In this document: one piece after another, positions 16,435-24,917 of the stretch
How the letters are laid out: each line of letters begins with the position of its first letter
Position numbering within the stretch: position 1 is the first letter of the stretch
Source: Actinomycetota bacterium
GTDB taxonomy: Bacteria; Actinomycetota; Actinomycetes; S36-B12
Direction: 5' to 3'
NCBI GenBank assembly: GCA_009699015.1
Contig: WLOY01000008.1
Span: 1 to 48,163, forward strand
DNA: 48,163 nt
Notes under the pieces: model-generated
The model's database searches: none
Told to the model about the DNA's origin: nothing
What the model saw: only the letters and a program-made list of their open reading frames with translations
Made by a program: the position numbers and the translations under genes

Positions 16435-17235
16435 ATGGCTGACGCTCCCATTGGCATCGTCGACTCGGGCGTCGGCGGGCTGACGGTCGCCCGCTCGGTG
16501 CTCGACCAGCTGCCTCACGAGCCGGTGCGCTACGTCGGCGATACCGCTCGCGGACCGTACGGGCCCAGGCCACTCGCCGAGGTCCGCGAGTTTGCCATCG
16601 AGATCATGGATCGCCTCGTCGGTGATGGAGTGAAGATGCTCGTCATCGCCTGCAACTCGGCAAGCGCAGCGACCCTTCGCGATGCTCGCGAGCGATATGA
16701 CGTCCCTGTCGTCGAAGTCGTGCATCCTGCGGTTCGTCGGGCCGCGGCAGCCACGCGTCACGGCCGGATCGGCGTCATCGGCACCGCGATGACGATCAAT
16801 TCGCGGGCCTACGACGATGCGTTCGCGGCCGCGCCGACGGTCGAACTCGTGTCGGCTGCCTGCCCGAGGTTCGTCGAGTTCGTCGAGGCGGGCATCACCG
16901 GGGGCGACGAACTGCTCGCGCTCGCGCACGAGTACCTCCGGCCGCTCAGGGAGGCCGGTGTCGACACGCTCGTCCTGGGCTGTACGCACTACCCGCTTCT
17001 CACCGGCGTCCTGTCATACGTCATGGGGGAGTCGGTGACCCTCGTGTCGAGTGCGGAGGAGACCGCGAAGGACGTCTACCGAACGCTCGTCGCCGAGGGC
17101 CTCGTACGCGACCCGTCGCTGCCAGAGCCAGTGCACCAGTTTATGGCGACCGGGGATCCAGCTGCCTTCCAACGGCTCGGTCGCAGGTTCCTGGGCCCTG
17201 AGATCGGCGTCGTCGCGGGCCTGGGGTCCCCCTGA
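16435..17235 (+). CDS. murI: glutamate racemase
   Basis: A 266-residue cytosolic enzyme that converts L- to D-glutamate for peptidoglycan. Both catalytic cysteines are present: Cys73 in IACNSASA and Cys183 in LGCTHYPLL. The N-terminal [11 protein letters not shown] with the conserved Asp-Ser and the [10 protein letters not shown] substrate loop are intact. In mycobacteria murI lies between the cysM region and rph, as here, but the intervening MBL-fold phosphodiesterase gene is missing. Confidence 0.96.
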   Translation: MADAPIGIVDSGVGGLTVARSVLDQLPHEPVRYVGDTARGPYGPRPLAEVREFAIEIMDRLVGDGVKMLVIACNSASAATLRDARERYDVPVVEVVHPAVRRAAAATRHGRIGVIGTAMTINSRAYDDAFAAAPTVELVSAACPRFVEFVEAGITGGDELLALAHEYLRPLREAGVDTLVLGCTHYPLLTGVLSYVMGESVTLVSSAEETAKDVYRTLVAEGLVRDPSLPEPVHQFMATGDPAAFQRLGRRFLGPEIGVVAGLGSP

Positions 17236-17279
17236 GGTCCATCGGGTCGCGGGCGTCAACCCTCATTCCCGTCATCGCT

Positions 17280-17285
17280 TAGGGT
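17280..17285 (+). promoter_or_regulatory. -10 box of leaderless rph-rdgB operon
   Basis: TAGGGT lies 6 nt before ATG 17292, with no SD. Confidence 0.5.
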
Positions 17286-17291
17286 CGTCGC

Positions 17292-18026
17292 ATGACCCGA
17301 TCAGATGGACGCTCCGCCCAGCAGCTTCGACCAGTGACCTTCGAGCGAGGATGGCTCGAGCAGGCAGAGGGATCTGCGCTCGTCTCGTTCGGCCGAACCC
17401 GCGTGCTCTGCACCGCCTCGTTCACGTCCGGGGTGCCCCGCTGGCTCAAGGGCTCGGGCACCGGCTGGGTCACGGCCGAGTACGCGATGCTCCCGCGCGC
17501 GACGAACACCCGCAATGACCGGGAGTCCGTGAAGGGCAAGCTCGGTGGTCGCACTCAGGAGATCTCGCGCTTGATCGGGCGCAGCCTGCGGGCGGTCGTC
17601 GACATGTCAGCACTCGGCGAGAACACGATCGTCCTCGATTGCGATGTGCTCCAGGCCGATGGCGGGACGAGAACGGCGGCCATCACGGGCGCCTACGTCG
17701 CGCTCATGGATGCGGTGACCTGGGCGATCGGGGAGGGCCTCATTGCGGTGAGTCCGCTGATCGACTCGGTCGCCGCCGTGAGCGTCGGCATCGTCGATGG
17801 CGAGCCGCGGCTTGACCTCCACTACGACGACGATGTCCGCGCCCAGACCGACATGAACGTCGTCATGACCGGTGGCGGCAAGTACGTCGAGGTCCAAGGC
17901 ACGGCAGAGGGCGAGCCGTTCGACCGTGCGCTCCTTGACCAGCTCCTCGGGCTTGCTGCTGATGGCTGCGCCGAGCTCACCCGGTTGCAGAGCCAGGCCC
18001 TCAGCGGGACGGCCAGGGCTTCGTGA
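17292..18026 (+). CDS. rph: ribonuclease PH
   Basis: A 244-residue phosphorolytic 3'-5' exonuclease that trims tRNA 3' ends. Family hallmarks are visible: the N-terminal [32 protein letters not shown], the [17 protein letters not shown] signature and the phosphate-binding [15 protein letters not shown]. Length matches the family. Its stop overlaps the rdgB start (GTGA). Neither tRNA gene in the window encodes CCA, so 3' trimming would be needed before CCA addition. Confidence 0.96.
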   Translation: MTRSDGRSAQQLRPVTFERGWLEQAEGSALVSFGRTRVLCTASFTSGVPRWLKGSGTGWVTAEYAMLPRATNTRNDRESVKGKLGGRTQEISRLIGRSLRAVVDMSALGENTIVLDCDVLQADGGTRTAAITGAYVALMDAVTWAIGEGLIAVSPLIDSVAAVSVGIVDGEPRLDLHYDDDVRAQTDMNVVMTGGGKYVEVQGTAEGEPFDRALLDQLLGLAADGCAELTRLQSQALSGTARAS

Positions 18027-18631
18027 GCATCAGGGTCGTCCTTGCCACGCGCAATGCGCACAAGGTGATCGAGCTTCGGCGCATCCTTGACGAGGCGGGC
18101 CTCGATATCGAACTTGTTGGCACCGATGAATACCCGGATCTCCCGGACGTTGTCGAGTCCGGGTCGACCTTCGCGGCGAATGCCCTGCTCAAAGCGCGAG
18201 AGGTCTGCGCGTTCACCGGGCTCCCGGCCATCGCCGATGACTCGGGGCTCGCTGTTGATGCGCTCAATGGCATGCCGGGGATCTTCTCGGCGAGGTGGAG
18301 CGGTGCCCACGGCAATGACCGAGCAAACCTCGAACTCCTCCTGGGACAGCTCACCGACGTCACGCCGAATCGAAGGGGCGGCGCCTTCCACTGTGCTGCC
18401 GCTATCGCCCTGCCCGATGGTGATGCGCGCGTCGTCGAGGGCACGGTCGAGGGCACGATCATCGAAGCGCCGAGAGGTTCGAACGGTTTCGGCTACGACC
18501 CGATTTTTGTGCCGCTCGGCGGCGACCTGACCCTCGCTGAGATCGCACCCGCCGAGAAGGATGCGATGAGCCACCGCGGCAACGCCATGAGGGCGCTTGT
18601 CCCCGTCCTGAAGGAGTTGCTTCGACCATGA
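18023..18631 (+). CDS. rdgB: dITP/XTP pyrophosphatase (RdgB/HAM1 family)
   Basis: A 202-residue house-cleaning nucleotidase that hydrolyses non-canonical purine NTPs (dITP, XTP). The N-terminal [11 protein letters not shown] matches the T/S-x-N-x-x-K motif. [23 protein letters not shown] carries the catalytic Asp pair, and [11 protein letters not shown] and MSHRGNA are conserved. GTG 18023 overlaps the rph stop by 4 bp, which fixes the start through coupling. Confidence 0.96.
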   Translation: MSIRVVLATRNAHKVIELRRILDEAGLDIELVGTDEYPDLPDVVESGSTFAANALLKAREVCAFTGLPAIADDSGLAVDALNGMPGIFSARWSGAHGNDRANLELLLGQLTDVTPNRRGGAFHCAAAIALPDGDARVVEGTVEGTIIEAPRGSNGFGYDPIFVPLGGDLTLAEIAPAEKDAMSHRGNAMRALVPVLKELLRP

Positions 18632-18918
18632 TCCTCGAGATCGCCTGCATTGAGATCGCACCGGAGAACCACGAGGCATTTAGGACCGCAATCACGCGGG
18701 CTGTTGATCAGGAGCTCAGTGCGTCCCCTGGGTTTATCGACTTCACCCTCCATCAGGGCATCGAGCGTCCTGAGGCCTACCAACTGCACATCAGGTGGGA
18801 GACCCTCGAGGACCACACCATCGGTTTCCGTGAATCGGAGCGATTCACGGCGTGGCGCGAAATCATCGGTGGGTTCTTCGTGGCCCCACCGTCATTGGAG
18901 CACTGGTCCACGAACTAA
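18628..18918 (+). CDS. ABM-domain (antibiotic biosynthesis monooxygenase-like) protein
   Basis: A 96-residue ferredoxin-like dimeric alpha/beta-barrel protein. The ABM pattern is visible: ILEIACIEI strand, APENHEAFRTAI helix, SPGFIDFTLHQGIERPEAYQLHIRWET, then the helical ERFTAWREIIGGFF. Family members include cofactor-free monooxygenases and heme-degrading enzymes, but many are uncharacterised. ATG 18628 overlaps the rdgB stop (ATGA), so it is the last gene of the rph operon. Confidence 0.85.
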   Translation: MILEIACIEIAPENHEAFRTAITRAVDQELSASPGFIDFTLHQGIERPEAYQLHIRWETLEDHTIGFRESERFTAWREIIGGFFVAPPSLEHWSTN

Positions 18919-18945
18919 GGCACGAAGGCCTGGGATCCCCAGGGG

Positions 18946-18966
18946 CCGACTGCTACCAGCAGTCGG
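18946..18966. terminator. perfect hairpin at the convergent ABM/DUF4193 junction
   Basis: CCGACTGCT (18946-18954) and AGCAGTCGG (18958-18966) form a 9-bp stem with a 3-nt loop. It includes the DUF4193 stop codon and lies 27 nt after the ABM gene. There is no T-tract, so termination is a guess. Confidence 0.4.
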
Positions 18967-19249
18967 CGCACACCCGCACCGCGGAGTCACCACTGGCGAG
19001 CCGGCTGGAGTGGTTGACGAGGAAGCACTTCGTGCAGGTGAACTCATTCGCCTGCATCGGGATGACATGGATGACGAGCGACTCGCCGGAAAGGTCGGCG
19101 CCTGGGAGTTCAAGGCCCTCGGCGAGCTCGTTCTCGTCGACGTCGACCGCGGTCTGCGTCTTTGCCGCCTCACGCTCCTTGATGCCGTCGAGGCCCTCGG
19201 CCGCGATCTCGTCATCGGTCTTGCGCGGTGCGTCGTAATCGGTTGCCAT
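18953..19249 (-). CDS. DUF4193 family protein
   Basis: A 98-residue actinobacterial protein of unknown function. The N-terminus MATDYDAPRKTDDE, the VDVDENELAEGLELPGADLSGE middle and the C-terminal CTKCFLVNHSSRLA...VCADCW are typical. The two CxxC pairs probably bind zinc (inference). ATG 19249 has GAGAGGA about 10 nt upstream. In many actinobacteria this family sits near RNA-polymerase sigma factor or dut genes; here it stands between rph and tRNA-Leu. Confidence 0.92.
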   Translation of the reverse strand: MATDYDAPRKTDDEIAAEGLDGIKEREAAKTQTAVDVDENELAEGLELPGADLSGESLVIHVIPMQANEFTCTKCFLVNHSSRLASGDSAVRVCADCW

Positions 19250-19410
19250 GCGTTGCCCATTCCTCTCGATCGGTGTTCCGGACTCCTAGCCGGCGGCCCG
19301 GAGGAACTCCTGATCATCTGCGATGGGCATTGGACGGCGCAGAAATCCTCCCGAACAGCGTAACCGTACCTCCCTTGCGGTGGTCGCGCTCACGGCATGT
19401 CCGCTAGGGG

Positions 19411-19491
19411 TGCGGGAGGCGGGACTTGAACCCGCACGTCCGAAGACACAGGTTCCTAAGACCTGCGTGTCTGCCATTCCACCACTCCCGC
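19411..19491 (-). tRNA. tRNA-Leu (UAG)
   Basis: Acceptor arms GCGGGAG (19491-19485) and CTCCCGC pair, followed by discriminator A. The anticodon loop CTTAGGA in the CAGGT/ACCTG stem gives anticodon TAG. A long variable arm (GTGTCTTCGGACGT) and T-loop GGTTCAAGTCC are present, as expected for tRNA-Leu. CCA is not encoded. Confidence 0.95.
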
Positions 19492-19512
19492 TGGCAGTCG
19501 AAGTGTAAGCCG

Positions 19513-19977
19513 TCAAGCGAGCCTCAGGTCACGCATGAGCTTGGCGACATGGCCGGTGGCCTTGACGTTGTACTGCGCCACCTCGATGAGGCCGGGTGGC
19601 CCGACGACGATGGTCGATCGGATCACCCCGGTCACCGTCTTGCCGTAGAGCTGCTTTTGCCCCCACGCGCCGTACCGCTCCATGACGGCGTGGTCGGGAT
19701 CCGAGAGCAGGGTGAAGGGCAGCGCATCGTTCTCGCGGAAACTGGCGAGCTTGGCCGGCTTGTCGGGCGAGATCCCGATCACGGCATATCCGGCGGAATC
19801 GAATGCCCCGAGGTTGTCGCGGAAGTCGCATGCCTGCTTCGTGCAGCCGGGGGTCATCGCGGCGGGGTAGAAGTACACCAGAGCCGTGCGACCGGTGAAG
19901 TCGGCGAGGCTGACGTGCGATCCGGTGTCGGTCTGGAGGCTGAACGCGGGCGCGGGGCTTCCGATATCGAGTCTCAC
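19513..19977 (-). CDS. bcp: peroxiredoxin (BCP/PrxQ type)
   Basis: A 154-residue thiol peroxidase that reduces peroxides using thioredoxin. The peroxidatic and resolving cysteines are visible as Cys45 and Cys50 in TPGCTKQACDFRD, typical of the atypical 2-Cys BCP class. GTG 19977 overlaps the stop of the metal-transporter permease (GTGA), so it is the fourth gene of that operon. This arrangement suggests peroxide defence linked to metal supply. The thioredoxin at 195-563 is a possible reductant. Confidence 0.94.
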   Translation of the reverse strand: MRLDIGSPAPAFSLQTDTGSHVSLADFTGRTALVYFYPAAMTPGCTKQACDFRDNLGAFDSAGYAVIGISPDKPAKLASFRENDALPFTLLSDPDHAVMERYGAWGQKQLYGKTVTGVIRSTIVVGPPGLIEVAQYNVKATGHVAKLMRDLRLA

Positions 19978-20855
19978 TTTGCTCCGATCGGGGTGAGGAG
20001 TGGAGCATCGACATGTCGGTCGAGCCCGGCAGAGCGACGCAATCCCCGGCCCCCGGTGAAAGCCAGGACGATGACGAAGACGACGGCGCCGACGAGGACG
20101 ATCATCGTGCCGGAGGGCACTCCGGCGTAGTAGCTCGCGTACATCCCGACGAAGCCGCTGAAGACGCCGACGATGGTGCTGATCGCGAGCATGCGGCCGA
20201 AGGAGTCGGTGAGCATGCGGGCGACGACGGCGGGAATGACGAGCATCGCCGCGACGAGGGTCACGCCGATGACCGTGAGGGTGGCGAGGATGGCTAGTGA
20301 CAGGACGATCATGAGCATCGCCTCGATGCGCCCGACCCGCACGCCCGAGACGTCGGCGACGTCAGGGTCGAAGGTGGTGAAGAGCAGGGCGCGGTAGCGG
20401 AGGAAGACGAAGGCGGCAGTGAGCAGCGTGACGGCGATGAGGCCGATGATCTGCTCGGTCGTGATGCCCAGGATGCTCCCGAAGAGCGCATTCTCGAAGG
20501 ATGGCCCGCTCGTGCCGAACTTCGCGAAGAGTGCGACGCCGAGCGCGAACGATGCCGTGGTGATGACCCCGATCGCTGCGTCGGCGCCGACCCGTCCGCG
20601 CTTGGCGACGGTCGTGATCGCCAGTGCCGAAGCGATGCCCCAGAGTCCGGCACCGATCAGGTAGAACTGGGCGGCAAAGAGCTGTGCGGCGGCGAATCCG
20701 CCGAAGATCGAATGGGACAGGCCGTGGCCGATGTAGCTCATCCCGCGCAGGACGATGAATACCCCGATGAAGCCGAGGAGTGCTCCGGCGAGGCTCGCAA
20801 CGAACAGGCCCTTGACGAAGAAGGCGTAGGTGAGGGGCTCGAGGATTGATTCCAC
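19974..20855 (-). CDS. metal ABC transporter permease (ZnuB/MntB, ABC-3 family)
   Basis: A 293-residue inner-membrane protein of the ABC-3 family, with eight or nine hydrophobic helices and the conserved GMSYIGHGLSHSIFGGFA and DVADVSGVRVGRIEAM segments. It forms the channel for Zn2+, Mn2+ or Fe2+ import with the neighbouring ATPase and binding protein. GTG 20855 lies 2 nt after the ATPase stop. Confidence 0.93.
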   Translation of the reverse strand: MESILEPLTYAFFVKGLFVASLAGALLGFIGVFIVLRGMSYIGHGLSHSIFGGFAAAQLFAAQFYLIGAGLWGIASALAITTVAKRGRVGADAAIGVITTASFALGVALFAKFGTSGPSFENALFGSILGITTEQIIGLIAVTLLTAAFVFLRYRALLFTTFDPDVADVSGVRVGRIEAMLMIVLSLAILATLTVIGVTLVAAMLVIPAVVARMLTDSFGRMLAISTIVGVFSGFVGMYASYYAGVPSGTMIVLVGAVVFVIVLAFTGGRGLRRSAGLDRHVDAPLLTPIGAK

Positions 20856-20857
20856 GG

Positions 20858-21643
20858 TCAGTTCGCCCCCTTGGCAGCGAACATGTGGGGCGCTTCGTCG
20901 ATGACGATCCGCATGCCGAGGTGCTCGAGAACCTCCATGCGGGCGCCGAAGGTGCGCTCGAGGACATCGGGGGTGATCACCTCGGCGGGCGAGCCGTCGG
21001 CGACGATGCCGCCGTTCACGCAGACGATGTGGGGCAGGTGCGCGGCGAGCCCGTTGAGGTCATGCGTGGTGAGGACGATCGCCACGCCGTCCTCGTGCAG
21101 GTCAGCGAGGAGGTGCAGGACGTCGTGCCTCGTCGAAACGTCTACCCCGCTCGTCGGCTCGTCGAGGAGCAGGAGCTGTGGCTGGCGAAGCAGGGCCCGA
21201 GCGAGGAACATGCGCTGCTGCTGACCGCCGGAGAGCTCGCGGATGTGGCGCCGGGCGAGGTTGCCGATGCCGAGGCGCTCGAGCACCGAGGCGACCTCGG
21301 CGCGCTCTGCCCGGCTCGGCCATGGCAGGCGCCGGCCGGCGGTGCGCGACATGAGGACGCATTCGAAGACGGTGATAGGGAAGTTCCAGTTCACCGTCTC
21401 GAGTTGGGGCACGTACGAGATACGGAGTCCTGGCTGTGACGTGATGGTGCCGTGGTCGGGCTTGAGCACCCCGAGGAGTACGCGAAGCAGGGTGGTCTTC
21501 CCGGCACCGGACGGCCCGACGACCGCGGTGAACTGGTCCTCGTGGATGTGGAACGAGACGTCGGTGAGCACGTGGTGATGGTCGTACCCGGCGGCTATGC
21601 CGTTGAGGCTGATGAGTTCGGGGCCGACCCCGGTGCCGGTCAC
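20858..21643 (-). CDS. metal ABC transporter ATP-binding protein (ZnuC-like)
   Basis: A 261-residue ATPase of the metal-uptake family. Visible motifs: Walker A GPSGAGKTT, Q-loop in YVPQLETVNWNFP, signature LSGGQQQRMFLARAL, Walker B LLLLDEPTSGVD, H-loop TTHDL. GTG 21643 overlaps the binding-protein stop (GTGA); longer frame extension lies inside that gene and is rejected. Confidence 0.94.
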   Translation of the reverse strand: MTGTGVGPELISLNGIAAGYDHHHVLTDVSFHIHEDQFTAVVGPSGAGKTTLLRVLLGVLKPDHGTITSQPGLRISYVPQLETVNWNFPITVFECVLMSRTAGRRLPWPSRAERAEVASVLERLGIGNLARRHIRELSGGQQQRMFLARALLRQPQLLLLDEPTSGVDVSTRHDVLHLLADLHEDGVAIVLTTHDLNGLAAHLPHIVCVNGGIVADGSPAEVITPDVLERTFGARMEVLEHLGMRIVIDEAPHMFAAKGAN

Positions 21644-22650
21644 TGTGGGTAGGCCGCGGTGTCGGGCACAGATGACTCGACGGTGACGGCATCGATGGTC
21701 GGGGTCTGGCCGCCGAGTCCCTTGATCATGGTGCCGTAGTTGTACTTCATCAGGCCGAGCCATGAATGACCGGGCTCGCCGGGCGCGCCGGGCAGGTCGT
21801 CGTCGCGGAGCGAATCCTCGTACTTCGCGCCGGTGGCGCGTCCGATCTCCTCGAGCACCTTGGAGGGGAAGACCTCTGACCCGAAGATGGTCGTGACTCC
21901 TTGGGCCTTCACCTGATCGATGAGGCCGGCGACGTCGGATGCATTGGGGTCGGAGAAGTTCTTGGGCTGCACCGCGCCGATCACCTTCCAGCCGAAGTTC
22001 TTCGCGAAGTAGGCGTAGGCATCGTGGTAGGTGAGGAGCTTGAGGTTGCCCTCTGGGACGGTCTGCTGGTCCTTGCGAACGGCCGCGTCAAGCTCGTTCA
22101 CCTTGGTGGCGAAGGAGTCGTAGTTCGCGGCGTAATACGAGGCATTCTTCGGATCGAGGGCCGTGAACTCGTCGCGGATGGCCGCGGCGTATTTGATCGC
22201 ATACGTCGTGTCAGTCCACAGGTGCGGATTGGGCTTGCCCTCCTCCTTGGGGAAGGAGAAGTCGTAGATGTAGTCGGCCTCGGGCAGGATCTCGGTGCCG
22301 ATCTCGACGATCTTGGCGTCCGGCTTCTTGTTCGCTTCAGCGAGCTCAAGGGTTGGATCCTCGAGCTTTAGCCCGTTGACGAGAATGAGGTCGGCGGTGC
22401 TGAGGAGCGCAGCCACCTGGGGCTCGGGCTCGAAGGTGTGACTGTTCGTGCCCTCCGGGACGATTCCCTCAATGCGCACGCGATCGCCGCCGATGCTCGC
22501 CGCTATTGAGGTGATTGGCGAGACGGTCGTCGCGACAAGCAGGGTGCCGGGGGCACTCGAGGCGTCGCCTGTCGATGCGCTGGATGAGCAGGCTGAGAGC
22601 GCAGCGATGCCGAGGGATGCAGCGGCGACGGCTGTCACGAGTCGTTTCAT
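21640..22650 (-). CDS. metal ABC transporter substrate-binding lipoprotein (cluster A-I, ZnuA/MntC/AztC-like)
   Basis: A 336-residue zinc/manganese-binding lipoprotein. The lipobox LSAC (Cys21) follows a short signal. Metal ligands typical of the cluster are visible: His in GTNSHTFEPEP, His in PNPHLWTD, His in LLTYHDAYAYFAK, and an acidic ligand in FGSEVFPS. No His-rich loop, so zinc versus manganese cannot be called. The promoter is a TAGGCT box 6 nt before the ATG (leaderless). A possible metal-repressor half-site pair lies just upstream. Confidence 0.94.
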   Translation of the reverse strand: MKRLVTAVAAASLGIAALSACSSSASTGDASSAPGTLLVATTVSPITSIAASIGGDRVRIEGIVPEGTNSHTFEPEPQVAALLSTADLILVNGLKLEDPTLELAEANKKPDAKIVEIGTEILPEADYIYDFSFPKEEGKPNPHLWTDTTYAIKYAAAIRDEFTALDPKNASYYAANYDSFATKVNELDAAVRKDQQTVPEGNLKLLTYHDAYAYFAKNFGWKVIGAVQPKNFSDPNASDVAGLIDQVKAQGVTTIFGSEVFPSKVLEEIGRATGAKYEDSLRDDDLPGAPGEPGHSWLGLMKYNYGTMIKGLGGQTPTIDAVTVESSVPDTAAYPQ

Positions 22651-22656
22651 GGCAGC

Positions 22657-22662
22657 AGCCTA
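22657..22662 (-). promoter_or_regulatory. -10 box of leaderless metal-transporter operon
   Basis: TAGGCT on the reverse strand, 6 nt before the ATG at 22650; no SD. Confidence 0.5.
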
Positions 22663-22676
22663 AAGTCGAATCGTAG

Positions 22677-22695
22677 TACCTGCAAAAGATAGGCA
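22677..22695. promoter_or_regulatory. possible metalloregulator operator upstream of metal-transporter operon
   Basis: TACCTGCAAAAGATAGGCA contains the inverted half-sites TRCCT-N9-AGGYA, about 15 nt upstream of the -10 box, where a DtxR/MntR- or Fur-type repressor could block RNA polymerase. The half-sites are short and match no consensus I can name. Confidence 0.25.
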
Positions 22696-22746
22696 ATAAC
22701 TAACGGTCTCGGCCGGTTCAGCCGTGCCGCGCAGCGCGGACCCGCG

Positions 22747-22752
22747 TAGGCT
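22747..22752 (+). promoter_or_regulatory. -10 box of leaderless DUF3618 gene
   Basis: TAGGCT lies 8 nt before ATG 22761, with no SD. Confidence 0.45.
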
Positions 22753-22760
22753 ACGCAACC

Positions 22761-23033
22761 ATGGCCCACGAAGAAGTAACCCCGACGGTGCCCAAGCCGA
22801 GCGTCGTTGATCTCCAAGCAGAGATCGCCGCAGCCCGCGCCGAACTCGCGGCATCCCTCGCCGCGCTCAAAGGGCAGGCTTCGGCAGGAGCGCTCGCCAA
22901 GCGTGGCGGGCGCGCGATCATCGGGTTGTTCACCGATGAGCAGGGCGGGGTTCGGCCGGAGCGGATCGCAATAGTCGGGGCGGTCGTGGTCGGGGTCGTG
23001 GCCCTGAGCATCATGACCCGCCGTCGCCGGTAG
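22761..23033 (+). CDS. DUF3618 family membrane-anchored protein
   Basis: A 90-residue protein with a helical N-terminal domain (VDLQAEIAAARAELAASLAAL, the DUF3618 signature) and one C-terminal membrane helix (IAIVGAVVVGVVALSIM) followed by RRRR. Function unknown. In many actinobacteria it occurs near bcp, and here it is divergent from the bcp-containing metal operon. It is co-directional with the GroES paralogue 8 nt downstream. Confidence 0.88.
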   Translation: MAHEEVTPTVPKPSVVDLQAEIAAARAELAASLAALKGQASAGALAKRGGRAIIGLFTDEQGGVRPERIAIVGAVVVGVVALSIMTRRRR

Positions 23034-23041
23034 CCGCGCAG

Positions 23042-23389
23042 ATGGCCAACCCCGATACCCGCCCCAATGCCGACGGGTCCGTCCCTATCAAGCTGCTCCA
23101 CGACAGGGTGCTCGTGCGCGAGACCGGCGAGGATGGGGAACGTCGTTCAAGCGGGGGCATCGTCATTCCGGCCACGGCCCAGGTCGGCCGCAAGCTTGCG
23201 TGGGCGAGGTGCGTGGCGGTCGGCCCGAACGTCCGAACGATCTCGGTGGGTGATCGCGTGCTCTTCGAGCCCGAGGACCGCGGAAGCGTCGAACTCCAAG
23301 GACAGGAGTACGTCCTCCTGCGCGAACGTGACATCCACGCTGTCGCCGCGGAGCACGCGAGCACCGCTGGCACTGGTCTCTACCTCTGA
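23042..23389 (+). CDS. GroES-like co-chaperonin paralogue
   Basis: A 115-residue Cpn10-fold protein. The GroES pattern is visible: IKLLHDRVLVRE, SSGGIVIPATAQ in the mobile-loop region, and GDRVLFEP. An N-terminal extension of about 15 residues and a C-terminal tail distinguish it from canonical groES (95-100 residues), and no groEL is adjacent. It is likely a secondary, actinobacteria-specific GroES-family protein; chaperonin partnering is unproven. Confidence 0.85.
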   Translation: MANPDTRPNADGSVPIKLLHDRVLVRETGEDGERRSSGGIVIPATAQVGRKLAWARCVAVGPNVRTISVGDRVLFEPEDRGSVELQGQEYVLLRERDIHAVAAEHASTAGTGLYL

Positions 23390-23427
23390 GCTCGCTGCCG
23401 GAGGTCCCTCGCTGGGGCAGGGCCGAT

Positions 23428-23457
23428 TTGGCATTTCGCAGGCGTGGTGGCTATGGT
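23428..23457 (+). promoter_or_regulatory. promoter of the SAM-riboswitch operon
   Basis: A -35 TTGGCA (23428-23433) and -10 TATGGT (23452-23457) are separated by 18 bp. Transcription would start near 23464, just upstream of the riboswitch P1 stem. This is one of two two-box promoters that stand out here. Confidence 0.55.
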
Positions 23458-23473
23458 TTCGCCCATAACTTAA

Positions 23474-23618
23474 TACCTCATCAAGAGGGGCAGAGGGAAA
23501 CGGCCCGTTGAAGCCCCGGCAACCTATCCGGCATTACTGATGAACCGAGTCAATCTCGGATTCTGAGGCCCGCCAGATTTCGGTGCCAACTCCGACCTGA
23601 CAACAGGACAGATGAGCC
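23474..23618 (+). ncRNA. SAM-I (S-box) riboswitch
   Basis: The aptamer is recognised by its P1 pair CTCATC (23477-23482) with GATGAG (23611-23616), the conserved TCAAGAG-GGCAGAGGGAAA segment, GGCCCGTTGAAGCC-CCGGCAACC and GGTGCCAACTCC followed by GACAACAGGACA. These are S-box landmarks, not those of SAM-IV. The 3' P1 strand ends 2 nt before the AGGAGG of the downstream gene (23619-23624), so control is probably at translation initiation. High SAM would shut off the operon, implying a methionine-related role for the threonine-synthase-like enzyme. Confidence 0.92.
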
Positions 23619-23633
23619 AGGAGGCCTCAACCC

Positions 23634-24917
23634 ATGTCTATTTCGACTGTCGTACCAAGTTCAACTGGGGCGGCGAGCATCGGCTCGGCCCATGCGCTCA
23701 AGTGCCGCGAATGCGGAGCCCATTACCCCCTCGACGCGAGCTATGCCTGCCTTGAGTGCTTTGGCCCCCTCGAGGTTGCCTACGAACGCTCGACTGTCAC
23801 TCGCGAGCAGATTGAGTCGGGGCCCCAATCCATGTGGCGCTACGAAGCCCTCCTCCCGGTCGTCCCGGGCGCGGCTGGACGCCCAGGACTCAACCCCGGC
23901 CTGACCAAACTCGTCCGCGCAGACAACCTCGCGGCGGCGCTGGGCGCAAAGGCCGTATGGGTGAAGGATGACTCGGGCAATCCGACCCACTCCTTCAAGG
24001 ACCGTGTCGTCGCCGTTGCACTTGAAAACGCGCGGCGCCTCGGCTACGAGACGATCGCGTGCGCGTCCACGGGCAATCTCGCGAATGCGGTCGCTGCCGC
24101 GGCGGCGAGGGCGGGCCTGACATCGGTGGTGTTCGTCCCCTCGAACCTCGAGGCAGGCAAGATCGTCACGACCGCGGTCTACGGCGGGACCCTCGTCGCG
24201 ATCGACGGCAATTACGACGACGTGAACCGCCTGTGCACCGAGGTTGCGGCGCAGCGCGACTGGGGGTTCGTGAACGTGAACCTGCGGCCGTACTACGCCG
24301 AGGGCAGCAAGACGGTGGGCTACGAGATCGCCGAGCAGCTCGGCTGGCGACTGCCTGATGCAGTCATCTCGCCGGTGGCGTCCGGGTCGCTGCTCACGAA
24401 GGTCGACAAGGCCTTCCGCGAGTTCACCGAGCTCGGCCTCGTGGCCGAGCGGCCGTACCGGGTCTTCGGGGCGCAGGCCACCGGATGCTCGCCCGTCTCG
24501 CAGGCATTCCGTGCCGGTCAGGACTTCTGCACCCCCGTTAAACCCAACACCATCGCAAAATCGCTCGCCATCGGCAATCCGGCCGACGGCCCCTACGCGC
24601 TCGACGTTGCACGCCGCACCGGTGGTGCCATTGCCGACGTCACCGACGATGAGGTCGTCGAGGGAATCACGCTTCTGGCTCGAACTGAAGGGATCTTCGC
24701 CGAGACCGCTGGAGGGGTCGTCGTTGCCACGTATCGAAAACTCCTTCGCGAGGGTCTCATCGACCCGGACGCCGAGGTGGTCCTCCTCAACACCGGAGAC
24801 GGGCTCAAGACGCTCGACGCTGTCGCACCAACGTGCCAGCCGACCATGACCATCACCCCGTCCTACGCAGCCTTCGATGCGGCCTACGACGCGATCAACA
24901 TCGGGGGAGCGGCATGA
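23634..24917 (+). CDS. threonine synthase family PLP enzyme, candidate O-phosphohomoserine sulfhydrylase
   Basis: A 427-residue fold-type II PLP enzyme of the zinc-ribbon threonine synthase family. Cys24, Cys27, Cys39 and Cys42 form the N-terminal CxxC pairs, PLP Lys122 lies in NPTHSFKDR, and ACASTGNLANA is the phosphate-binding loop. By homology alone it would make threonine from O-phosphohomoserine. Context argues otherwise: a SAM-I riboswitch controls it, its stop overlaps a CysO-type sulfur carrier gene (ATGA), and sulfurtransferase genes follow, with no hom or thrB. I infer sulfhydrylation of O-phosphohomoserine to homocysteine. Comparable enzymes have, to my recollection, been reported in Streptomyces (called MetM). 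A genuine threonine synthase remains possible. Confidence 0.85.
   Translation: MSISTVVPSSTGAASIGSAHALKCRECGAHYPLDASYACLECFGPLEVAYERSTVTREQIESGPQSMWRYEALLPVVPGAAGRPGLNPGLTKLVRADNLAAALGAKAVWVKDDSGNPTHSFKDRVVAVALENARRLGYETIACASTGNLANAVAAAAARAGLTSVVFVPSNLEAGKIVTTAVYGGTLVAIDGNYDDVNRLCTEVAAQRDWGFVNVNLRPYYAEGSKTVGYEIAEQLGWRLPDAVISPVASGSLLTKVDKAFREFTELGLVAERPYRVFGAQATGCSPVSQAFRAGQDFCTPVKPNTIAKSLAIGNPADGPYALDVARRTGGAIADVTDDEVVEGITLLARTEGIFAETAGGVVVATYRKLLREGLIDPDAEVVLLNTGDGLKTLDAVAPTCQPTMTITPSYAAFDAAYDAINIGGAA

Noticed and set aside
23474..23618. SAM-IV or cobalamin riboswitch
   Set aside because: The conserved segments and P1 layout match the S-box (SAM-I) pattern; SAM-IV core sequences and the cobalamin box are absent.
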